NCBI RefSeq assembly: GCF_002939985.1
Contig: NZ_MDFM01000005.1
Coordinates: forward strand, 123,507 to 187,506
Length of the DNA: 64,000 nt
Origin: Xanthomonas hortorum pv. cynarae
Lineage (GTDB): Bacteria > Pseudomonadota > Gammaproteobacteria > Xanthomonadales > Xanthomonadaceae
Reading direction: 5' to 3'
Shown here piece after piece: positions 51,558-60,790 of this stretch (within the stretch, counting starts at the first letter, position 1; each line of letters begins with the position of its first letter). The position numbers and the translations under genes were made by a program. Below the pieces are notes generated by a model that had not been told where the DNA came from, searched no databases, and saw nothing but the letters and a program-made list of their open reading frames with translations.

Positions 51558-52889
51558 ATGCTCGCCGCGTCCCAACCCAACGAGCTCACACCCGTGTCTG
51601 CCAGTGTCTTTCTGATCGTACGTATCGTATTCGCCTGGGCTGCCGCGTTGGTGGTGGCCGGGATCATGTGGGCGCAGCTGTTCGGTTCCACCGGCGCGTT
51701 CTTTGGGCTGATCTGCGTGGTGCTGCTGACGCTGGCCTTGATGAGTGCGATCACGCATGTGCGGCGGGTGCGGCTGATCGCCGGGCGGCTGGATCACGAC
51801 ACCTTGTCGACCCGCCAGCGACGCCAGATCGAAGTGCCGCTGGATGTGCAGGCCAGCTTCGCCGTCGTCGAAGAAGCGGTGCGCGCATTGCCGCGCGTGC
51901 AGGACATCGAATGCGCACCGGGCAGCCTGTTGATCCGCGCCAAGGTGCGCCGTATCGATCCCTATGAAGGACGTCAGCCCTCGCGCTGGAATCTGTTCGC
52001 GCGCTTTGCGATCAAGCGCAATCAGGTGCTGGTCACGATCACGCCGGGGCAGGGCACCAGCAGCGTCACCGTGTTGTGCGAGCCCGATGCCGGTGCCTGG
52101 GTGGATTTGTTCGCAGTGGACGAGGGCAGCAATTTCGAGAACGCCGAGGCGATCAATCGCGCGGTGGTAGGCAGGGTCGGCGAGCAGCGTCGCGACGAGC
52201 AGGCCGCGGCCGAGCAATCGGTGATGGAGAAGGAACTGGCCGTGGCACGCCTGAACCTGCTGCATGCCCAGGTCGAGCCGCACTTTCTCTACAACACGCT
52301 TGCCAGCGCGCAGGTGCTGGCCCGCACCGACCCGCCGCGCGCCGAGATCATGATCGGGCACCTGATCCAGTACCTGCGCAGCTCGTTGCCCAGTGCCGAC
52401 GGTGCCATCTCCAGCCTGGGCGAAGAACTCGAACGCACCCAGGCCTATCTGGAAATCCTGCGCATCCGCATGGGCACGCGTTTGGCCTTGCAGGTGGAAG
52501 TGCCGTACGAGCTACGCACGCTGCAGCTGCCCTCGATGATGTTGCAGACGCTGGTGGAAAACGCGATCAAGCACGGCCTGGAACCCAAGCCCGGCGGCGG
52601 CACGGTGTGGATCCTGGCGCGTCGCATCGACGACCATGCCACGCTCACCGTGGCCGACGATGGCCAGGGCTTCAACACCCACAGTCAGGGCACCGGCATC
52701 GGTTTGAAGAACCTGCGCGAGCGGTTGCAGCTGATCTACGCCGGCAAGGCCAGCTTTGCCATCGTGTCCAACTTCCCCAGCGGGGTGGCCGCCACGATCA
52801 CTTTGCCGCTGCCCGCGCATATCGCAGCGTCTCCCACGCCGCCGCCGTTGCCCAACGCGCAAATACACACCACGCAGGTGCAGGCATGA
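51558..52889 (+). CDS. LytS-type sensor histidine kinase
   Basis: About 443 residues with ATG 51558; alternatives are ATG 51450 and GTG 51594. Two transmembrane helices lie near the N-terminus (VFLIVRIVFAWAAALVVAGI and FFGLICVVLLTLALMSAI). A central beta-rich region and a coiled helix lead to the His_kinase domain with HFLYNTLASAQVLARTD (His in HFLYN). The ATPase domain follows (LVENAIKHGLEPKPGG, DDGQGF, GIGLKNLRERL). The stop overlaps the next gene's start (ATGA at 52886-52889). It forms a two-component pair with the LytTR regulator. Confidence 0.88.
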   Translation: MLAASQPNELTPVSASVFLIVRIVFAWAAALVVAGIMWAQLFGSTGAFFGLICVVLLTLALMSAITHVRRVRLIAGRLDHDTLSTRQRRQIEVPLDVQASFAVVEEAVRALPRVQDIECAPGSLLIRAKVRRIDPYEGRQPSRWNLFARFAIKRNQVLVTITPGQGTSSVTVLCEPDAGAWVDLFAVDEGSNFENAEAINRAVVGRVGEQRRDEQAAAEQSVMEKELAVARLNLLHAQVEPHFLYNTLASAQVLARTDPPRAEIMIGHLIQYLRSSLPSADGAISSLGEELERTQAYLEILRIRMGTRLALQVEVPYELRTLQLPSMMLQTLVENAIKHGLEPKPGGGTVWILARRIDDHATLTVADDGQGFNTHSQGTGIGLKNLRERLQLIYAGKASFAIVSNFPSGVAATITLPLPAHIAASPTPPPLPNAQIHTTQVQA

Positions 52890-53662
52890 GTGCGTTACGT
52901 GCGGTGATCGCCGAAGACGAAGCGTTGCTACGGCAGTCCTTGCTCGCGCTGCTGGCCGAGGTGTGCCCGCAGCTGCAGGTGGTGGGCGAATGCGAAGACG
53001 GCGCCAGCGCGCTGGAAACCATCGCCGCGCAACAACCCGATGTGGTGTTTCTGGACATCCGCATGCCCGGGCTCACCGGCATCGAAGTGGCACGTGCGAT
53101 GCGCGAGAGCAGCCCGCACACCCAGGTGGTCTTCGTCACCGCCTATGATCAGTACGCCATCGATGCGTTCGAACACGGGGCGGTGGATTACCTGCTCAAG
53201 CCGATCGGCCGCGAGCGCCTGCAGGCCACCTGGCAGCGCGTGCAACAGCGCGCCGCCGCAGGTCAGCCGGACAGCGGCCTGCTGGAAACACTATTGCAGC
53301 GCCTGTCCGCACGCCCTCCTGCCGCTAGCGCCGCGCCGCCGCTGGCATGGCTCACCGCCAGCAGCGGCCGCGAGACGCGACTGATCGCGCTGGATGAGGT
53401 GGCGTACTTCCAGGCCGATCAGAAGTACACCACGGTGATGACGGCCGCCGGCGAAGCGATCCTGCGCACACCGCTGCGCGAGTTGCTCGACGTGCTGGAC
53501 CCGCAGGTGTTCAAGCAGATCCACCGCTCCACCATCGTCAACATGAAGGCGGTCGCCTCGGTGGTGCGCGACGACACCGGCAAGGGGCGGCTGGCCCTGC
53601 GCGGGCGTAGCGAGACGCTCACCGTCAGCCAGCCATTTATGACCCTGTTCCGCGGCATGTAG
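52886..53662 (+). CDS. LytTR-family response regulator
   Basis: A 258-residue protein. The receiver domain has AVIAEDEALL and phospho-acceptor Asp57 in VVFLDIRMPGLTG, plus Lys in DYLLKPIGRERL. A linker (about residues 125-150) leads to a LytTR DNA-binding domain (LTASSGRETRLIALDEVAYF, QADQKYTTVMT, KQIHRSTIVNMKAV). It is coupled to the LytS-like kinase by an ATGA overlap. Its target genes are unknown. The downstream lipoprotein gene and the permease could be regulated by it. Confidence 0.92.
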   Translation: MSALRAVIAEDEALLRQSLLALLAEVCPQLQVVGECEDGASALETIAAQQPDVVFLDIRMPGLTGIEVARAMRESSPHTQVVFVTAYDQYAIDAFEHGAVDYLLKPIGRERLQATWQRVQQRAAAGQPDSGLLETLLQRLSARPPAASAAPPLAWLTASSGRETRLIALDEVAYFQADQKYTTVMTAAGEAILRTPLRELLDVLDPQVFKQIHRSTIVNMKAVASVVRDDTGKGRLALRGRSETLTVSQPFMTLFRGM

Positions 53663-53696
53663 TCCCCCAATCGCATCGACTGAAAGGATTGCCTCA

Positions 53697-54068
53697 ATGC
53701 GCCTGATCGCCTCCCTCGTGTATTGCCTGCTTGCCTTGGCCGGCTGTCACGACCGTAACGGCACCACCTCCATCACCCGCGCCACCCGCAATGGCCAGGA
53801 CGTGATCTTCAGCAAGACCCTGGCTACCGCCACCGAAACCAACGTGCATTGCCTGGCCAGCAGCAGCGGTCGCTGCCATTACCTGGTGTACGAGGAACAT
53901 TGCGCCGCGCCTGCCGCGGGCAACATGACGGGCACGCCGGCCTGCGCACGCAAGACGCTGGACAGCTTTGCGCTGACACCGGGGCAGGTGCGCGAACTGC
54001 GCGGCATTCCGCGTCAGGCGCACACCTGTGTGGATACCAGCGCGCCCAGCGCCGACTGCCATGGCTGA
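53697..54068 (+). CDS. small putative lipoprotein
   Basis: A 123-residue protein beginning MRLIASLVYCLLALAGCHDR, a lipoprotein signal with lipobox LALAGC and lipidated Cys17. The mature part contains six more cysteines (VHCLASSSGRCHYLVYEEHC, then CARKTL, TCVDT and DCHG), suggesting disulfide bonds in the periplasm. No family is recognised. It lies 34 bases after the LytTR regulator on the same strand and may be in the same transcript. Confidence 0.7.
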   Translation: MRLIASLVYCLLALAGCHDRNGTTSITRATRNGQDVIFSKTLATATETNVHCLASSSGRCHYLVYEEHCAAPAAGNMTGTPACARKTLDSFALTPGQVRELRGIPRQAHTCVDTSAPSADCHG

Positions 54069-54230
54069 GCAGGCCTTGCAGGCCTGGCTCGGCGGAAACA
54101 CGTTTCAGCTATGTAGCAAGCCATGCTGCAACCGGACGCAAGCCTGAATACGCACTGACGATCGGCGGCCGCTTCTGCGATCATTACAAGCTTGTTGCCG
54201 GTTCACGGCGTCCTCACAGCCAGGCTCTTC

Positions 54231-55826
54231 ATGTCCGAACAATCGCTACGCCGCGACGTTGGCCCCTTCGCCCTCATGCTTACCGGCCTGGGCTCGATCA
54301 TCGGCTCCGGCTGGTTGTTCGGCGCCTGGCGCGCTGCCGGCCTGGCCGGCCCCGGCGCGATCTGGGCCTGGATCCTGGGCGCGGCGATCATCACCACCAT
54401 CGCACTCTCCTACGCCGAACTAGGCGCCATGTTCCCCGAGTCCGGCGGCATGGTGCGCTACAGCCATTACTCGCACGGTTCGCTGGTGGGCTTCATCGCC
54501 GGCTGGGCCAACTGGATCGCGATCGTCTCGGTGATTCCGGTCGAGGCCGAGGCCTCGGTGCAATACATGGCCTCCTGGCCCTGGGCGTGGGCGCAAGGTC
54601 TGTACGTGCAGGCGCCCGGCGGAGCAGGGGAGTTGTCGGTGCCCGGCCTGCTGATCTCGGCGGTGCTGGTGCTGGTGTATTTCTTCCTGAATTTCTGGAG
54701 CGTCAAGCTGTTCGCGCGCTCCAACACCTTGATCACCGTGTTCAAGCTGGTGGTGCCGGCAGCGACCGGCGTGGCCTTGATCGCCAGCGGCTTCCATAGC
54801 GAAAACTTCAGCGTCGGCATCCACGGCGATGCGCACGTGATCGACCTGGCGGCGGTGCTCACCGCCGTGGCCACCGCCGGCATCGTCTTCAGCTTCAACG
54901 GCTTCCAGAGCCCGGTGAACCTGGCCGGCGAGGCGCGCAACCCGGGCCGCAGCATTCCGTTCGCGGTGCTGGGTTCGATCGCGCTGGCCACGGTGATTTA
55001 CGTGATCCTGCAGGTGGCCTACATCGGCGCGGTGCCGCCGGAGTTGCTGGCAAAGGCCGGCTGGCACGGCATCGATTTCCGCTCGCCGTTCGCCGAGCTG
55101 GCCATCATCGTCAACCTGCATTGGCTGGCGATGCTGCTGTACATCGATGCCTTCGTGAGCCCCAGCGGTACCGGCATCACCTACACCGCCACCACCGCGC
55201 GCATGGTCTACGGCATGGAAAAGAACGGCACCATGCCGTCGGTGCTGGGCAAGCTGCACCCGGTGTGGGGCGTGCCGCGCATGGCGATGTTCTTCAACCT
55301 GGCGGTGTCGTTCGTGTTCCTGTTCTTCTTCCGCGGTTGGGGCACGCTGGCGGCGGTGATCTCGGTGGCGACCATCATTTCCTACCTCACCGGCCCGATC
55401 AGCGCGATGGCATTGCGCCGTCATGCGCCCGAGTTACATCGCCCGCTGCGTATCGCTGCTTTGCCGGTGCTGGCCGGTGTGGCCTTCGTGATGGCCACCG
55501 AGCTGCTGTACTGGGCGCGTTGGCCGCTGACCGGCGAGATCATCCTGCTGATGGTCGTGGCGCTGCCGGTGTACTGCTACTACCAGGCCAAGCAGGGCTG
55601 GCCGGATCTGGGCCGCAACCTCAAGGGCGCCGCCTGGATGATCTGCTACCTGCCGATGATCGCGCTGCTGTCCTGGGCCGGCAGCAGCGACTTCGGCGGC
55701 CACGGCTATCTGAGCTACGGCACCGATCTGGCGGTGGTGGCGGCGGTCGGCGTGGTGTTCTACATCTGGGGTGTGCGCAGCGGTTGGCGCACGCCGTCGG
55801 TGGAACAGGCGGTTGCGCGGGCCTGA
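54231..55826 (+). CDS. APC-superfamily amino acid permease
   Basis: A 531-residue protein from ATG 54231. The start ALMLTGLGSIIGSGWLFGAW carries the APC glycine-rich helix-1 motif, and the second helix region has GAIWAWILGAAIITTIALSY. About twelve to fourteen hydrophobic segments are present, including FNGFQSPVNLAGEARNPGRS, the conserved helix-6/7 region. It imports or exchanges amino acids or polyamines across the inner membrane; the substrate is unknown. An AT-rich patch near 54160-54195 is a possible promoter. Confidence 0.88.
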   Translation: MSEQSLRRDVGPFALMLTGLGSIIGSGWLFGAWRAAGLAGPGAIWAWILGAAIITTIALSYAELGAMFPESGGMVRYSHYSHGSLVGFIAGWANWIAIVSVIPVEAEASVQYMASWPWAWAQGLYVQAPGGAGELSVPGLLISAVLVLVYFFLNFWSVKLFARSNTLITVFKLVVPAATGVALIASGFHSENFSVGIHGDAHVIDLAAVLTAVATAGIVFSFNGFQSPVNLAGEARNPGRSIPFAVLGSIALATVIYVILQVAYIGAVPPELLAKAGWHGIDFRSPFAELAIIVNLHWLAMLLYIDAFVSPSGTGITYTATTARMVYGMEKNGTMPSVLGKLHPVWGVPRMAMFFNLAVSFVFLFFFRGWGTLAAVISVATIISYLTGPISAMALRRHAPELHRPLRIAALPVLAGVAFVMATELLYWARWPLTGEIILLMVVALPVYCYYQAKQGWPDLGRNLKGAAWMICYLPMIALLSWAGSSDFGGHGYLSYGTDLAVVAAVGVVFYIWGVRSGWRTPSVEQAVARA

Positions 55827-55855
55827 GTGGGGCTGCGCATCTTCCTTAGAACGCA

Positions 55856-56146
55856 ATGCCGAATCCGCGCAAGATTGTTCTGCATTCACTGCACGGCGAA
55901 CGGCCAGGGCTAGCAGCTCTGGTCGTCGACTGGATCGCTGAAGGTGTCAACTACGTCGGTGTGGTCGGCGTCGATGCCGACCGCATCGAGAACCTGATCG
56001 ATGACTTGTGCGTGGGAGATGGCTCGGCACCGTATTCCATGCTCACCGCGGCGCATGGCCCGGACGAGTCTCTGGAGGATGCTGTGTTCTTGGCGGAGCT
56101 ACTGTCCGATGAGTTTGCAGGCCCTGTTCGTGTGATTGAGTTCTAG
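55856..56146 (+). CDS. small hypothetical protein
   Basis: A 96-residue protein, 29 bases after the permease. It is acidic and alpha/beta in appearance (KIVLHSLHGERPGLAALVVD, GVNYVGVVGVDADRIENLID, SLEDAVFLAELL). No signal or membrane segment is seen. No family name can be given with confidence. It is followed by the symmetric terminator at 56269-56310. Confidence 0.6.
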   Translation: MPNPRKIVLHSLHGERPGLAALVVDWIAEGVNYVGVVGVDADRIENLIDDLCVGDGSAPYSMLTAAHGPDESLEDAVFLAELLSDEFAGPVRVIEF

Positions 56147-56268
56147 TCGTTCGAACACGCTGGCGCCACCGCGTCATTCGACTCCTGCTTCAAAGGCTCA
56201 CTAACGCCATGACACAGCGACTCGCCGCACCTGGCGTGCGTCCGAATCAGGGCGAATTCTCGGTGCTG

Positions 56269-56310
56269 AATGCAAAACGGCCGATGGAGCTGCATCGGCC
56301 GTTTTGCATT
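56269..56310. terminator. perfect 18-bp bidirectional terminator
   Basis: The arms AATGCAAAACGGCCGATG and CATCGGCCGTTTTGCATT are exactly complementary around a six-base loop, with A/T tracts on both sides. It separates the convergent genes at 55856 (+) and 56350 (-). Confidence 0.88.
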
Positions 56311-56349
56311 CGAATCGCGCGTTCTCTTCTGTGATCTATGCTCAAGGCT

Positions 56350-56949
56350 TCAGGCGTTGGCCACCAAGCGCGGCGCGCCATCGAAGCGGTCCAGATCGCG
56401 CAGCAATTCGGTGTAGCGGCGTAGCCGGCCCATCTCGCGCATGTTGACGATGTCCTCGTGGCGCAGCTCGCGCCTGGAGGTCACCTCCTGCTTGTAGCGC
56501 AGCACTTCCGGGTAGCTGCGGGTCATGTCCAGCGCATCGGCGACGCATTCGACCGAATCGGCGTCCGGCGTCAGCCGCGCGCGGCTATTGAAGGCGCGTA
56601 ACCAGCGTTCGAAACCGGCGCTGTGATCGAACAGATCGGCGATGTACCACATGACGAACAGGATCGACGCCCACGAAGTGAAGATGATCACCACGCGGCT
56701 GAAAGTCAGGTGGTAGTCGTTCTGCCACAACTGGTGCGTGATCACCCCCAGCAGCACCAGCGAGATGGCCTGCCAGCCGATGATCGAGGCGATCACCCAT
56801 TGTTTCTTTGCGACGGTGAGCAGGGCGAGCTCCTCGTCGAGCTGCTGGTCGGTCTTTGCGCGCCACTTGGCGACCTGCTCGTCGAAGGAGAGGCGATGGA
56901 GTGCGTTGTCCTGCAATAGCAGGCCCAAACCCTGGAACAAAGCGATCAT
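56350..56949 (-). CDS. hypothetical membrane protein
   Basis: A 199-residue protein from ATG 56949 with GGGAGCTTGTC upstream. Two hydrophobic helices lie at about residues 51-72 (VIASIIGWQAISLVLLGVI) and 82-105 (RVVIIFTSWASILFVMWYIA). They are flanked by a charged helical N-terminus and a long charged C-terminus (MTRSYPEVLRYKQEVTSRRE, DIVNMREMGRLRRYTELLRD). No family is recognised. The layout suggests an inner-membrane helical hairpin with cytoplasmic tails. Confidence 0.62.
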   Translation of the reverse strand: MIALFQGLGLLLQDNALHRLSFDEQVAKWRAKTDQQLDEELALLTVAKKQWVIASIIGWQAISLVLLGVITHQLWQNDYHLTFSRVVIIFTSWASILFVMWYIADLFDHSAGFERWLRAFNSRARLTPDADSVECVADALDMTRSYPEVLRYKQEVTSRRELRHEDIVNMREMGRLRRYTELLRDLDRFDGAPRLVANA

Positions 56950-57323
56950 GACAAGCTCCCGACGGATGGCTGGTACGAACGACTTGCTGCACTGGCGGTT
57001 GCCAGATGCGCTGGAGCGACCGACCCAACACCACAGGACCATGTGGCGTTCGGTCAGACGGCCCTAGTTCTAGCACTTTCGCTGTGCATGGCAATGCCCG
57101 ATGCGAACCAATCGCCATGCATTCGTGCGCACTCGCGCACAAATCGCAGTATTCAGGCGGTTTGCCGCGTTTTGATCCGCAGGGCGGCCACGCTGCCGCG
57201 CGTTTCTTGCTGCACTGCACACCTGAGCCTGCGTGGAGACGCGTGCTGCAGCAGCCGGCCAACCCGCACGGACCAGCCCGCCGCAGTGTGCTGCCGTGAT
57301 TGCGAACGCAGCGCAACCACGAC

Positions 57324-58286
57324 ATGGCGTTGCAAACGGCTGCGTATCATCGCCGCATGTCAGCCGTCCTGCGTACCCTCACCGCCCCCGCCGCCGAACA
57401 GATCCGGCGCTGGATCCTGGGCGCGTTTCCACGTGGCCAGAGCAGTATCGAATACGACCAGCCGTTGGGCGATCCCGGCATCTTCGGGCCCGACAGCGTC
57501 ACCTGGCGCGTGCATTCGGAATTCCCCGGCATGCTGTCCGGCGGGCTGTGCGCGTTGATGCTGCAACTACTGCACCCGCGCGCGCTGGCCGGGGTCTACG
57601 ACCATTCCAACTTCCGCGCCGACCTGATCGGGCGGCTGCGCAGGACCACCAATTTCGTTACCGGCACCACCTACGCACCGCGTGCGGAAGCGGGGCAATT
57701 GATTGCCCGCGTGCGCACCATCCATACGCATATCCGCGGCCATACCGCCGACGGCGTGGCGTACGAGGCCAACGATCCACAGCTGCTGACCTGGGTGCAT
57801 GTCACCGAGGCCTACGGCTTTTTGCAGGGCTGCCGGCGCTATTGCCGCGACGTGCCGGTTGCCATCGCCGACCGCTATTACGACGAAGCGCGACGTGTGG
57901 CCGAGGCGCTGGGCGCCACCAACGTGCCAGCCAGCGAGGCGCAGGTGGAGGCGTATTTCGCCGGCGTGCGCGGGCAGCTGCGCATGGACGCACGCTCGCG
58001 CGAGGTGCTCGAGATTCTCACCAGTATCCAGCTGCCGGTGCCTGCGGCTGGTTTGTCGCGCGGGGTGTTTCTTGGCGCCGGTACTGCCCTGCTGCCGGGC
58101 TGGGCCAGCGACATGCTTGGCCGCACCACGATGCAACGCACACAGGCGCGTGCCTCGGCGCGTCTGTTGCGCAGCCTGTCGCCATTGTTTCGCACTGCGT
58201 TACGCCGTGATGGATTATCTGCGCGTGCGTGTCGGCGGATGCAGTTGCCGCCGACGATGTTGTTGCAGTGGCCGGGAGAGGGGTGA
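57324..58286 (+). CDS. DUF2236 / MpaB-type oxygenase-like protein
   Basis: About 320 residues; the start is uncertain among ATG 57324, ATG 57357 and TTG 57300. It matches DUF2236 (the rubber-oxygenase/MpaB fold): GLCALMLQLLHPRALAGVYD, RRTTNFVTGTTYAPRAEAGQ and VHVTEAYGFLQGCRRYC. In this fold conserved His and Arg residues bind a b-type heme. The product is predicted soluble, all-helical and cytoplasmic. The substrate is unknown. Confidence 0.82.
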   Translation: MALQTAAYHRRMSAVLRTLTAPAAEQIRRWILGAFPRGQSSIEYDQPLGDPGIFGPDSVTWRVHSEFPGMLSGGLCALMLQLLHPRALAGVYDHSNFRADLIGRLRRTTNFVTGTTYAPRAEAGQLIARVRTIHTHIRGHTADGVAYEANDPQLLTWVHVTEAYGFLQGCRRYCRDVPVAIADRYYDEARRVAEALGATNVPASEAQVEAYFAGVRGQLRMDARSREVLEILTSIQLPVPAAGLSRGVFLGAGTALLPGWASDMLGRTTMQRTQARASARLLRSLSPLFRTALRRDGLSARACRRMQLPPTMLLQWPGEG

Positions 58287-58370
58287 GCGGCGGATGGTGG
58301 TTTGCTTCGCCGTACTGGCCGCTCCTGGCGCATGGCGTGTTGCCAGAGCGGATAGGGCGCTAGGCAGCCG

Positions 58371-58493
58371 CACCCTCACCCCAACCCCTCTCCCGGCGGG
58401 AGAGGGGCTCGAAGCCCTGAATTCACCACGGTGCCAACGCGCGCAGCGGACTTGACCCCTCTCCCTCCGGGAGAGGGGTTGGGGTGAGGGTAC
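58371..58493. repeat. large inverted repeat with CCCTCACCCCAACCCCTCTC arms
   Basis: The left arm (about 58371-58410) and the right arm (about 58455-58493) are complementary over about 38 bases with two or three deviations. Each arm itself contains a small CCCTCTCCC...GGGAGAGGG hairpin. It lies between the convergent DUF2236 and M13 peptidase genes and probably acts as a terminator or RNA-stabilising structure. Confidence 0.75.
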
Positions 58494-58573
58494 GTTGAGA
58501 GGCAGATGCTCCAGACCTCCTTAAAAAAAACCGCTCTACGCCTTACGCAGCAGCAGTCGTCCCTGTCCACCAC

Positions 58574-60679
58574 CTACCAAATCCGCACCCGCTGCTCAGG
58601 CGCCAGATACAACTGCTCGCCCTGCTTCACATCGAACGCCGGATACCACGCATCGAGATTGCGCACCGTTTGCGCGCGGAAGCGTCCAGGCGCGTGTACG
58701 TCGGTGAGCACCGCGTTGCGTAGCGCTGCGTCGCGGTACTTGCTGCGCCAGGCCTGCGCAAAGCCCAGGAAAAAGCGCTGATCCGGGCTGAAGCCATCGA
58801 TGGTGTGCGGCTGCTTGCCCTGCAACGACAGTTGATACGCATCGTATGCGGTGGCCAGACCGGCAACATCGGCGATGTTCTCGCCCAGGGTCAGCTTGCC
58901 GTTGACCGCCAGGTCGTCGAATGGCCGGTAGGCGCTGAATTGCGCGGCAAGCGCATCGCTGGCGGTCGCGAATTTTTTCAGATCCTGCGGCGTCCACCAG
59001 TTGTGCAGCTCGCCATGTTCGTCGAACAGTGCGCCCATGTTGTCGAAGCTGTGGCTGATCTCATGGCCGATCACCGCGCCAATCGCGCCGTAGTTCACCG
59101 CATCATCGGCGGCCGGGTCGAAGAATGGCGGTTGCAGGAGCGCAGCCGGAAACAGCAGGCGGTTTTCCAGCGGCACATTCAGTGCGTTGACTTCCTGCGG
59201 CAGCATGTACCACTCGCGGTGATCCACGGCCTTGCCCAGCTTGGCCAGGTTGCGCCGGTACTCGAACAGTTTGGCGCGCTCTGCATTGCCCAATGCATCG
59301 TCGCGGCGCACGTCCAGGCCGCTGTAGTCGCGCCAGGTATCCGGATATCCCACCGCCACCGTCAACCCGGCGATCTTGGCCTTGGCGTGCTGCTTGGTCT
59401 CCGGGCTCATCCACGCCAACGCATCGATGCGCTGGCCGAAGGCGGTGACGATGTTCCTGACCATCTCTTCGGTGCGCGCCTTGGTCTGCGCGCTCACGTA
59501 TTTCTGTACGTAGCGTTTGCCGACCGCCTCGCCCAACGCCGCATTGGTCGCATCGATGGCGCGCTTCCAGCGCTGGCGTTGTTGCGGGGTGCCCTCCAGC
59601 GTGGTGCCGTAGAACGCGAAGCGTGCATCGGCGAAGGCCTTGGACAGATACGGCGAGGCGCGATCCAGCTCACGAAAGCTCAGATAGTCCTTCCAGGTCT
59701 GCAGCGGCTGCGATTGCACCAGCGCCGACAACCCGGCCACTGCCTGCGGCTGCCAGACGATGAAGTCCTGCTGCGATTTCAAGCCCGCCGCCTCGAAGAA
59801 CAGCGTCCAGTCCACACCCGGTGCGTGACGTGCGAAATCGGCTTGTTTCCAGGCATTGGCGCCGGCCGGCACGTTATTGGTCTGTTCGGCGGTGGCATGC
59901 ACATGCGCCATCGCGGTTTCCAGCGCCAGGATGCGCTCTGCGCGGGCCGGTGCATCGCTGATGCCGGCCAGCTGCAACAGCTTGACGATGTACGCGCGGT
60001 AGGCATCGCGCAGTTGCGGCATGCGCCCGCCATCCAGATAGAAACTGCGGTCGGGCATGCCCAGGCCGCCCTGCACCAGATACGGCACATAACGCCCGGG
60101 GTGATACAGGTCCTGGGTGATCCACAGCCCGAACAGCCGGTCGGTGTAGAAATTGGTGGAATTGAGCAGATCCACATCGGCACGCAATTGGCCGCCCAGC
60201 GTGCGTGCCAGCGCCTGCTTGTCGTCCAGTTGCGCGATCGCATCCAGTGCCGGTTGCACCGGGCGCATGCCCTTGGCCTCGATGCCGGCTTCGTCCATGT
60301 AGGCCGCGTAGTAATCGCCGATCTGCTTGTCTTCGCCAGTGACGCGGTCGTTGGCGGCTGCGCCTTCGATGATGTCGCGGCTGTGCCGCTCGGTCTCGAT
60401 GGCAATGCCGACGAAGCTGTTGTAACTGGAGCGGTCGTCGGGAATCTGCGTGGTCTTGACCCAGTTGCCGCTGGCATACCCGAAGAAGTCGTTGCCCGGC
60501 GCCACGCCGCGATCCATGCCCGCCGCATCGAAGCCGAAATCGCCCAGCTTCGGCGTGCTGGGTGCCGGCTTGGTGGTGGCAGAGGACGTGGGCGTGCTGC
60601 CATCGCGGTGACACGCGGCAGTGATCAGCAGCACCGCAGACAGCGCAGCGATCAGGACAGGGCGGTGCAAAGGGGCCAT
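58574..60679 (-). CDS. M13-family zinc metallopeptidase, lipoprotein
   Basis: A 701-residue neprilysin-like protein from ATG 60679 (MAPLHRPVLIAALSAVLLIT). The lipobox LITAAC gives lipidated Cys23. The zinc site is IGHEISHSFDNMG (HExxH) and the third ligand lies in GENIADVAGLATAYDAY. The substrate-contact motif NALNVPLENRLLFPAALLQP is also typical. It degrades short peptides, probably at the periplasmic face of the outer membrane. The frame extending to 60763 does not show a better start. Confidence 0.92.
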   Translation of the reverse strand: MAPLHRPVLIAALSAVLLITAACHRDGSTPTSSATTKPAPSTPKLGDFGFDAAGMDRGVAPGNDFFGYASGNWVKTTQIPDDRSSYNSFVGIAIETERHSRDIIEGAAANDRVTGEDKQIGDYYAAYMDEAGIEAKGMRPVQPALDAIAQLDDKQALARTLGGQLRADVDLLNSTNFYTDRLFGLWITQDLYHPGRYVPYLVQGGLGMPDRSFYLDGGRMPQLRDAYRAYIVKLLQLAGISDAPARAERILALETAMAHVHATAEQTNNVPAGANAWKQADFARHAPGVDWTLFFEAAGLKSQQDFIVWQPQAVAGLSALVQSQPLQTWKDYLSFRELDRASPYLSKAFADARFAFYGTTLEGTPQQRQRWKRAIDATNAALGEAVGKRYVQKYVSAQTKARTEEMVRNIVTAFGQRIDALAWMSPETKQHAKAKIAGLTVAVGYPDTWRDYSGLDVRRDDALGNAERAKLFEYRRNLAKLGKAVDHREWYMLPQEVNALNVPLENRLLFPAALLQPPFFDPAADDAVNYGAIGAVIGHEISHSFDNMGALFDEHGELHNWWTPQDLKKFATASDALAAQFSAYRPFDDLAVNGKLTLGENIADVAGLATAYDAYQLSLQGKQPHTIDGFSPDQRFFLGFAQAWRSKYRDAALRNAVLTDVHAPGRFRAQTVRNLDAWYPAFDVKQGEQLYLAPEQRVRIW

Positions 60680-60790
60680 GCGGCACAGCTCGAAACCAGA
60701 ACAGACGGCGCAGTGTAAGTGGCTGCCAGCGCCACGTCCCGGCTTGCGGACGACGACGGACATATGCCCGCATGGGTGGATACGCCCGGT

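Noticed and set aside
58805-60718. A 637-codon plus-strand frame opposite the M13 peptidase
   Set aside because: The minus strand carries the HExxH peptidase with signal and lipobox. The plus frame has no motif or start signal.
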